Assembly: GCA_022568135.1 (NCBI GenBank)
Contig: JADFFQ010000027.1
Span: 1-47,600 of the forward strand
DNA: 47,600 nt
Origin: Planctomycetota bacterium
GTDB taxonomy: Bacteria > Planctomycetota > Phycisphaerae > Phycisphaerales > SM1A02
Direction: 5' to 3'
The translations under genes and the position numbers were made by a program. The number at the start of each line of letters is the position of its first letter. Position 1 is the first letter of the stretch. Below are positions 42,352-47,600 of this stretch, piece after piece. The notes under the pieces were generated by a model. It had not been told where the DNA came from. It did not search any database and saw only the letters and a program-made list of their open reading frames with translations.

Positions 42352-43602
42352 TCAGCGAGCGGGTACCGCCACCTCGACCTTCCCGATCGAAGCCACCGTG
42401 AACTCGCCGAATACCCGCGACTGGAGGTAGGCGTTGAGCTGATCGATGGTGACGGCGTCGACCTCACGAGCCAGCTCATCTAATGATCTGGCCCGTCCAA
42501 GGCGAAACTGGTCGTGCCCAATCGCCACGGCCCGCGCGGGGGTGGACTCGCCTCGCATGATCAGGTGGCTCTTCAGGCCGGCCACCGCCCGCTTGAGTTC
42601 CTCTTCGCGTACGCCCTGATGCAACCGCTCAATTTCAGCGAGGCATACCTCCAGGGTTTCGTCTGCGCGCTCCGGCGTGGTGCCGACGTACAGCGCGACC
42701 AGGCCGCTGTCCCGCCCAGCATGGAACGACGCCCCCACGCTGTAGCAAAGCGATCGCTTCTGCCGCACCTCGGTGAATAGGCGAGCACTTGTCCCGCCGC
42801 TGAGCACGCCGACCGCGAGCCGTTCAAGCATCGAGTGGGGGTCTGCTTCACGAGGAGCGTCGTAGCCCAATCCGATGTGCACCTGGGCCGTATCCTGCTT
42901 GATGTACGCCTGGCCACGGAGCGGGGGGCGCTGCTCCACCGGCTCGCGATGCTCACCGGACCAGCCCGCAAGCAAGGTGTCGAGCTGACCGGCCAGCGAA
43001 TCCGGGTCAACAGCGCCTGCTGCGGAGAAAATCGACCCGACCGGCGTGCAACGGCTGGTCCACGCCTCACGAATGGCCTCGATTGAACAACCCTCCAGCA
43101 CTTCACGGCACCCATAGCCGTGGCGATTGAACGGTGCGGGGAGATGACGCTGACGCAGGCACAACATCACCAGGTGCTGCGGGTCATCGTCCAGCGAATC
43201 GAGCGATTGCAGGCAGAGGCTTCGAACCGCTTCAAGACCGTCGGCGGGCAGGGCCGGCTCACGCACCATGGCAGTCATCAGCCCCAATGCCTCGCTCAGG
43301 CGATCGCCCAGGAGCGTCGCACCCAGCCGCAGGTGATAGGTCAGCACCCCGCTGGAGCGCTGCACACCCAGACGATCAAGCGCATCACTGTGGCCTCGAC
43401 TGTTCAGTCCACCGGCACCGCGGAAGATGAGCTCACTGAGAATCGCCGGGATGCCGTCGCCCTCAGGGGGATCAGTGGCCGAACCAACGGGCAGAAGCCA
43501 GCTCAGCGCGACTGAAGCGACGTTCGGAACCGGTTCAACGACGAGGGTCGCACCACAGTCAAGTTCAGTTGTGTGGATATCGCTCATTCCAGGGACGCCC
43601 AT
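42352..43602 (-). CDS. M16 peptidase-like protein without zinc motif
   Basis: A 416-residue M16B-fold protein. Where HxxEH is expected (about 53-57) the sequence reads AILSELIFRG, so the first histidine and the terminal histidine are missing. The R...Y pair is kept in LFTEVRQKRSLCYSVGAS. The length is that of a single M16B subunit (about 420). No catalytic M16 gene adjoins it, unlike the pair at 890-4130. It may pair with a partner elsewhere. The start may be 43602 or the ATG at 43587. Confidence 0.85.
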   Translation of the reverse strand: MGVPGMSDIHTTELDCGATLVVEPVPNVASVALSWLLPVGSATDPPEGDGIPAILSELIFRGAGGLNSRGHSDALDRLGVQRSSGVLTYHLRLGATLLGDRLSEALGLMTAMVREPALPADGLEAVRSLCLQSLDSLDDDPQHLVMLCLRQRHLPAPFNRHGYGCREVLEGCSIEAIREAWTSRCTPVGSIFSAAGAVDPDSLAGQLDTLLAGWSGEHREPVEQRPPLRGQAYIKQDTAQVHIGLGYDAPREADPHSMLERLAVGVLSGGTSARLFTEVRQKRSLCYSVGASFHAGRDSGLVALYVGTTPERADETLEVCLAEIERLHQGVREEELKRAVAGLKSHLIMRGESTPARAVAIGHDQFRLGRARSLDELAREVDAVTIDQLNAYLQSRVFGEFTVASIGKVEVAVPAR

Positions 43603-43823
43603 CGCCGCACAGGCCTCAATGCATCATAGCCGACGCCGATCCAGCGCCGGCTTGATCCCCGTGGGTCGCAGTGCCGCGCGCTGCCAGCCGAGCAATATGC
43701 CCAGCCCGCACAACCCGACCCGATTCTCGTCAAACTTCAACTCCTCAATGAGCGAGAAGGCGCTTGAGTCCGATTATCCAGCAAAGGAGCATCGACGCGC
43801 CGCGAACCCGCACCGCTACAACC

Positions 43824-44312
43824 ATGCGAATCATGATCTACAGTTTGGTTGCCTTGATGGTTACGAGCGTTGTCGCCGGCGTGGTCTTCTATGGCCGTGC
43901 TGCACGGGGGATGGAGCAACGGATCGTCCAGGCGCGTGCGGAGGTCCATCGCTTCCAGAGTCAGATCATGCTTCAAGCGGCCTTGGAACAAGCCGAGCTG
44001 ACGGTGCGAGGGTATCCGGCAGCGGTCGACCCGGAATGGTTTCACGGTGACTTGCCCACGAACCCACTGCTTGGCCCAGGGCACCCCTGGCTGGGCATTG
44101 CCAATGATTCGCACAGCGACCTCGAACATCCAGTGAACTTGACCGCTTCGGACCATAGCCTGGCGCAGTTCTGGTACAATCCGTATACGGGTCAAGTGCG
44201 AGCCCGAGTGCCGGCCGGGGTCTCCGATGCGGCGGCGCTTGGGTTGTATAATCGCGTCAACGACTGCAACCTGCCTGATTTATTTGAAAGTGCGAGGGCC
44301 GTCGAACGGTGA
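43824..44312 (+). CDS. Membrane-anchored protein of unknown function
   Basis: A 162-residue protein. The ATG at 43824 begins MRIMIYSLVALMVTSVVAGV, an N-terminal membrane helix, with a coiled-coil-like extension (RGMEQRIVQARAEVHRFQSQIMLQAALEQAEL). The rest is Pro/Asn-rich (GDLPTNPLLGPGHPWLGI) and ends with YNPYTGQVRARVP, which resembles the fixed parts of pseudopilin-like proteins. The class-III peptidase site of pilins is not present. It is convergent to dapB. Confidence 0.55.
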   Translation: MRIMIYSLVALMVTSVVAGVVFYGRAARGMEQRIVQARAEVHRFQSQIMLQAALEQAELTVRGYPAAVDPEWFHGDLPTNPLLGPGHPWLGIANDSHSDLEHPVNLTASDHSLAQFWYNPYTGQVRARVPAGVSDAAALGLYNRVNDCNLPDLFESARAVER

Positions 44313-44365
44313 TCTGGGGCTTGGCACTGGGCACAATGGTCGAAGAACGTTCAATCTGAGCAGGC

Positions 44366-45073
44366 TCAGGGCTGATTGGAAGCAGGCAACCCGAGGGCCT
44401 GCTCGATCGTGTATAGGCCCGGCGCTTGACCGTGGAGCCAGGCGGCTGCCCGCAGCGCCCCGCGTGCGAAGAGATCGCGGCTGGTTGCGATATGGCAGAG
44501 TCTGATGCGCTCCCCGTCGGCGGCGAATTCGACGGTATGTTCCCCCACGACGTCGCCGCCCCGAATGGCGTGGATTCGATCGGCGGGCAACTCGATGCCG
44601 GCGTCCCGCCTCAGCCTTTCGGCGATCCTCAGCGCCGTTCCTGAGGGTTTATCGCGCTTGCCGGCGTGGTGGACCTCGGTCAGATTCACGTCGTAGCCAT
44701 CCCCGAGCAGCCGGGCGGCCTGGATCGCCAGGTGAGTCAACACCGCCACACCGAAGGAGGTGTTCGCGGCGACCATCGCCGGGACCGAGCCAGCCGCAAC
44801 ATCAATAGCACTGAGCGTTTGGGACGATAGGCCAGTTGTCCCAACGAGGATCGCTAGGCGGTGCTCGATGGCGAATCGGGTCGCACTGCGGGTGCCCTCA
44901 TCGGAGGAAAAGTCGATGATCGCGTCGGGCGACACATCGGCGGTTCGAGTGGTCGTCGGGTCGATGGCCGGGTCGATCTGGGCCACCAGGTCGAAGCGCG
45001 GATCGTCGCGCGCGAGGGTGCAGATTCTCGCGCCCATGCGGCCGGCGGCACCGTAGACAGCAAGTCGAATCAT
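44366..45073 (-). CDS. dapB: 4-hydroxy-tetrahydrodipicolinate reductase
   Basis: A 235-residue DapB, which reduces HTPA to tetrahydrodipicolinate with NAD(P)H in the lysine/diaminopimelate pathway. The nucleotide loop is VYGAAGRMGAR at 6-16. IIDFSSDEGT, LVGTTGLS, and ANTSFGVAVL follow, and the catalytic signature EVHHAGKRDKPSGTAL contains the general-acid His and the Lys. GGDVVGEHTVEF supports the family. The length is slightly short against about 240-270. GGGGA lies before the ATG. Confidence 0.95.
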   Translation of the reverse strand: MIRLAVYGAAGRMGARICTLARDDPRFDLVAQIDPAIDPTTTRTADVSPDAIIDFSSDEGTRSATRFAIEHRLAILVGTTGLSSQTLSAIDVAAGSVPAMVAANTSFGVAVLTHLAIQAARLLGDGYDVNLTEVHHAGKRDKPSGTALRIAERLRRDAGIELPADRIHAIRGGDVVGEHTVEFAADGERIRLCHIATSRDLFARGALRAAAWLHGQAPGLYTIEQALGLPASNQP

Positions 45074-45221
45074 GGTAGATTCCCCATCGAGGCACTAGCG
45101 TCGCTGAGCAATTTCTGTCAAGATACTTCCATTGGAGGTCCGATAGATGTACAAAATCCTCCGGCGGTCGTACCGCCATCAATCTGCTCCGACAAGGTAA
45201 CCCAAACAGGAGGTTATTCCA

Positions 45222-45467
45222 ATGGCAAAAAAGAGACGCGCCACGAAGAAGAAGGCCGCCAGGAAAAAGACGGCCAAGAAGAGGACTGTAAGAAAGGTTA
45301 GACGAAAGAAGGTCACCCGAAAGAAGGTCGCTCGCAAGAAGAGGAAGACCAGGAAGAAGGCCACAACGAAGAAGAAGGCCACTCGAAAGAAACGGAGGAA
45401 GAAGGCGACCAAGAAGAAGGCCACACGCAAAAAGGTCAGAAGGAAGAAGGCCAGAAAAAAGAAGTAG
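45222..45467 (+). CDS. Lys/Arg-rich histone-H1-like protein
   Basis: An 81-residue protein made almost only of Lys, Arg, Ala, Thr and Val, built from repeats of the type KKA-T-RKK-V-RRKK. A very strong ribosome site (AGGAGGT) precedes the ATG, and the gene has a clean start and stop, so translation is likely. The composition resembles the C-terminal tail of histone H1 and bacterial Hc1/KKAT proteins, which bind and condense DNA. There is no globular domain. The DNA itself is a low-complexity AAGAAGGCC-like tract, so the copy number of repeats may vary between strains. Confidence 0.75.
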   Translation: MAKKRRATKKKAARKKTAKKRTVRKVRRKKVTRKKVARKKRKTRKKATTKKKATRKKRRKKATKKKATRKKVRRKKARKKK

Positions 45468-45654
45468 CGATCAACGCCCCCGTTCAACGGGCGCACCGCT
45501 ACTTCAATTGGCAGGATCTGATGGGGCTGGCGTTGACGCCGGCCTCTTTCTATGCGCGCCAAGCCAACAGGCAGGACCCTGTCGGTAGTACCGTGCACGC
45601 CGACTGCTACAATCGGAAACCTCAGGGCTTGGAGGGACACCGAGGAACCGTGCC

Positions 45655-45921
45655 ATGACTCACGTCATCGGGGAAACCTGTATCAACACCAAGGATGCTT
45701 CCTGCGTGGATGTCTGCCCCGTCGATTGCATTCACCCAACCAAGGACGAGGCGGAGTTCCAGGAGGCGGAAATGCTGTACATCGACCCGGACACGTGCAT
45801 CGACTGCGGCTTGTGCGTCGATGAGTGCCCGGTTCAGGCGATCTTCCCTGAGGAGGACCTACCGGAGCAATGGCTCAACTACATCCAGATCAACTCGGAA
45901 TGGTACCAGAACCAGGTGTGA
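45655..45921 (+). CDS. fdxA: 7Fe ferredoxin
   Basis: An 88-residue ferredoxin with one [3Fe-4S] and one [4Fe-4S] cluster. The ligands can be assigned by analogy with Azotobacter FdI: C9, C17 and C58 for 3Fe-4S, and C21, C48, C51 and C54 for 4Fe-4S. C25 corresponds to a free Cys. The extra Cys between the first two ligands in FdI is Thr here. [16 protein letters not shown] is the second cluster motif. It is a soluble electron carrier. A single gene preceded by GAGGA. Confidence 0.93.
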   Translation: MTHVIGETCINTKDASCVDVCPVDCIHPTKDEAEFQEAEMLYIDPDTCIDCGLCVDECPVQAIFPEEDLPEQWLNYIQINSEWYQNQV

Positions 45922-46007
45922 TCGCGATCACGCCTGCCCATGTGCTGCGGCGCCAATATGTGGATGCGGAGGCAGGTGAGCTGCAAGCGCGGCCGTAGCA
46001 CCGCCGG

Positions 46008-46439
46008 TCAATCCCCGGGATACTCCTCATCTTCTTCGGGGTCGCTCACCTTGCTGACACCGCTCGCGGCGTCCGGCCGTTCCGTCCAGTCCTCGACCCG
46101 GGCCCCGAGTTTCAGCTCGCTGGTCATCGTCTTGCGGTACCCCAGTTTTCGAATCACCTCCAGCACTTCGGTCCAGGTCGGGAACGTCAACGCGTTGACG
46201 CGCTTGAAGCTGTCGATGGCCATGATGAACATGAACTGCTCTTGCGTCATTTCGCCTTCTTCAGCCGCTCGCATGAAGTCGGTGCGGCGGCGTCCCGGCC
46301 CGCGTCTCCGTTCGAGATTGGTTGCCGTCGCTATCGGGCGCGCCTCCCTTTGATCAATGCCGTGTCGTCGATCAACAACACTTTTTCTGCGACTTGAGCC
46401 GCGCTGGACCTGCCCATCTTCCTGGTCGCGTTCAGCCAT
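46008..46439 (-). CDS. Conserved protein with RRGPGRR and FKRVNALTFPTWTEVLEVI motifs
   Basis: A 143-residue protein starting at the ATG 46439; the much longer upstream frame is a shadow of the divergent DUF6677-type gene. The N-terminal third is basic (SRRKSVVDRRHG, ERRRGPGRRRTDF). The centre is MTQEQFMFIMAIDSFKRVNA, LTFPTWTEVLEVIRKLGYRK, and the tail is acidic (DPEEDEEYPGD). I recall similar proteins in planctomycetes under no functional name. The helical centre looks DNA- or protein-binding. It is divergent from the membrane gene at 46584 with overlapping control regions. Confidence 0.65.
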   Translation of the reverse strand: MAERDQEDGQVQRGSSRRKSVVDRRHGIDQREARPIATATNLERRRGPGRRRTDFMRAAEEGEMTQEQFMFIMAIDSFKRVNALTFPTWTEVLEVIRKLGYRKTMTSELKLGARVEDWTERPDAASGVSKVSDPEEDEEYPGD

Positions 46440-46583
46440 GACTTGCTCCGGCCGTCCACAGCTGCCCAATGCGGGTACACTATGCCCGACCTGGGCGACT
46501 GCGAAGAACTGCCGACCCATGCCAATCGAGCCGCATGGGACGGCGATAAGCTGAGAATCGAGGTACTCCTCAACCCGCAGACC

Positions 46584-47066
46584 ATGTCCATTTCGACCAA
46601 ATCTGACTGGCAATTCACCCCATCGACCGCGATTCTCGCGTGGGTCTGGCCGGGGCTCGGACATATCAGCCTCGGCCAGCGCAGACGCGGTCTCCTCGTG
46701 ATGTTTGGAGTGCTGTTCCTGTTCCTCGGCGGCGTGCTCATTGGGGGGATCGATGTTGTGGACCGCAAGGAAGATCGGCTGTGGTTCTGGGCCCAGGCCC
46801 TTTGCGGACCGATCGCGCTCGCCGTGGATTTCACAAATCAGACCTTCCTCAAGACGTGGCCGCCCGACGGGGCGGAGCGATCCGACGAGAGGGAGTCCAG
46901 GGCCATCGTTCAGCTGGGCCGCAAGGGCCTCGGCCGCGTCAATGAGATGGGCACACTCTTTTGCGCACTGGCCGGATTGATGAACCTCGTCGTGATTCTC
47001 GACGCGCTTCACCATCCGTCCAGAAGAGTTGCGGATCGGCGGCAGCGCGGCAGCACCGAACCATGA
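46584..47066 (+). CDS. DUF6677 family membrane protein
   Basis: A protein of about 160 residues starting at MSISTKSDWQ (an ATG at 46482 is also in frame). The family core is clear: TAILAWVWPGLGHISLGQRR, RGLLVMFGVLFLFLGGVLIGG, and FWAQALCGPIALAVDF. Two to four transmembrane helices are present, the last being LFCALAGLMNLVVILDA. The GLGH...Q..RG motif is shared by many small membrane proteins (TM2-like). The function is unknown. Its stop overlaps the start of the next gene by four bases (ATGA). Confidence 0.78.
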   Translation: MSISTKSDWQFTPSTAILAWVWPGLGHISLGQRRRGLLVMFGVLFLFLGGVLIGGIDVVDRKEDRLWFWAQALCGPIALAVDFTNQTFLKTWPPDGAERSDERESRAIVQLGRKGLGRVNEMGTLFCALAGLMNLVVILDALHHPSRRVADRRQRGSTEP

Positions 47067-47314
47067 TCCCCGTGCTCGCCTACATTCCGTTTCTGGACCC
47101 GATCAATGCGGTACACGATTGGTGGTATCTGCTGCTGGTCCCATTGTCGTTCAGCGTGTCCGTGATCTACCTGGCGCTGCGGATGCCCAGTCTCGACCAT
47201 TACTGGCGACGAGTGTTGTTGATGACCGTGCAGATCGTCGGGGCAATCGCCGCGCTGGCGATCGTACTGGTGGTGCTTGTCCAGGTGGTCATTCCCCGGT
47301 TGCCGGTGGATTAG
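47063..47314 (+). CDS. Small two-helix membrane protein coupled to the DUF6677-type gene
   Basis: An 83-residue protein whose ATG overlaps the stop of the preceding gene (ATGA). It has an N-terminal amphipathic part (FLDPINAVHDWWYLLLVPLS), and a second hydrophobic helix (AIAALAIVLVVLVQVVI) at the C-terminus. DHYWRRVLLMT lies between them, on the cytoplasmic side. No family was recognised beyond association with DUF6677. Confidence 0.7.
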   Translation: MIPVLAYIPFLDPINAVHDWWYLLLVPLSFSVSVIYLALRMPSLDHYWRRVLLMTVQIVGAIAALAIVLVVLVQVVIPRLPVD

Positions 47315-47371
47315 CCCAATTGCGGGTGAATGAGCTTCGAAGCGATCTGCACCCTCCAGGAACCCGTCGGG

Positions 47372-47600
47372 TCACTGCCCCACCCTTCGTATCACGTATG
47401 CGGCGGCGTACATCCCGCCGATCTCCTCGCGATCGACGGACGTCGGCGGGTACTTGTTGTTCAGCGGCTGCAAGCGGATCGTCCGGCCATCGTCCTCGAT
47501 GTAGATGCGCTTGAAAGTGGTCTCGTTGTCGCGCAGGAGGCGCACAAAGCAGTCCGATCCCGACGGCGTGAGCAGGGCGGGTGAGAAAATCACGATCTCG
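47372..47600 (-). CDS. S24/LexA-type C-terminal peptidase domain, N-terminus cut by window edge
   Basis: The reverse frame is open to the right edge (E-I-V-I-F-S-P at the edge), so this is the 3' part of a longer gene. The visible 75 or so residues read SGSDCFVRLLRDNETTFKRI, then GRTIRLQPLNNKYPP and a final VIRRVG. This is the C-terminal half of the S24 (LexA/UmuD/phage repressor) fold, where K in the TTFKRI segment is the candidate general-base lysine. The Ser partner and any DNA-binding domain lie outside the window. Whether it is LexA or a phage-type repressor cannot be said. Confidence 0.7.
   Translation of the reverse strand, partial: EIVIFSPALLTPSGSDCFVRLLRDNETTFKRIYIEDDGRTIRLQPLNNKYPPTSVDREEIGGMYAAAYVIRRVGQ

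Noticed and set aside
45179..45640. Reverse-strand frame opposite the Lys-rich gene, giving a Phe/Leu-rich membrane-like protein
   Set aside because: It is the mirror of AAGAAG codons and has no ribosome site; the forward gene has an excellent one.
46440..47015. Upstream extension of the conserved protein at 46008-46439 to 335 residues
   Set aside because: The extension lies over the DUF6677-type gene in reverse and has no family likeness; the ATG at 46439 fits the conserved part.

Overview
The window is GC-rich bacterial DNA, most likely from a member of the Planctomycetota close to the Phycisphaerae. The reasons are protein families I recognise from that group: a HYExAFE protein, a DUF6677 membrane protein, a membrane protein ending in a CPECGYDL zinc ribbon, secreted Cys-rich proteins ending in a dockerin-like DLNGSGDV...WG module, and a duplicated amidohydrolase with an acidic linker. 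No rRNA or species marker is present, so the placement is an inference.

Layout. 1-7.7 kb: partial methyltransferase, an M16B peptidase pair (one catalytic, one not), a tandem DUF4139 pair, and a Dabb-type lipoprotein. 7.7-12.3 kb: tRNA-Ala(TGC), a secreted coiled-coil protein, a TolC-type lipoprotein and the tRNA t6A-synthesis gene Sua5/TsaC. 12.3-17.2 kb: two large secreted Cys-rich proteins whose C-terminal modules are almost identical at DNA level. 17.4-19.3 kb: a fumarate reductase flavoprotein gene without its partners. 19.4-22.9 kb: an accessory, partly decayed segment with a DUF2459-like lipoprotein, a fragment of a second flavoprotein gene, an AbiEii-like toxin gene broken by an amber codon, a convergent AbiEi-like regulator, three palindromes sharing one core, a degenerate tRNA-Arg and tRNA-Lys(CTT). 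22.9-29.4 kb: housekeeping genes (gpmI, yggS, metF, rex) and a four-gene planctomycete cluster (HYExAFE, a membrane protein, and two related small secreted proteins). 29.4-35.7 kb: a SPOR-like lipoprotein, an orphan FlgM-like anti-sigma factor and two coupled amidohydrolase genes.

36.1-41.9 kb: a decayed FG-GAP/dockerin gene, followed directly by a compact set of phage head genes (portal, probable scaffold, SU10-type major capsid protein, probable connector, small membrane coiled-coil protein, lipoprotein). No terminase, tail, integrase or lysin is recognisable. This capsid-only module is the most unusual system in the window. 42-47.6 kb: a conserved small protein, an inactive M16 protein, dapB, a histone-H1-like Lys/Arg-rich protein, a 7Fe ferredoxin, conserved planctomycete genes, and the C-terminal part of an S24/LexA-type protein cut by the window edge.

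The clearest co-operating sets are the M16B pair, the DUF4139 pair, the HYExAFE operon (ATG/stop overlap), the amidohydrolase pair (4-nt overlap) and the head-gene module. Functions are from reading the translations by eye; no database search was run.
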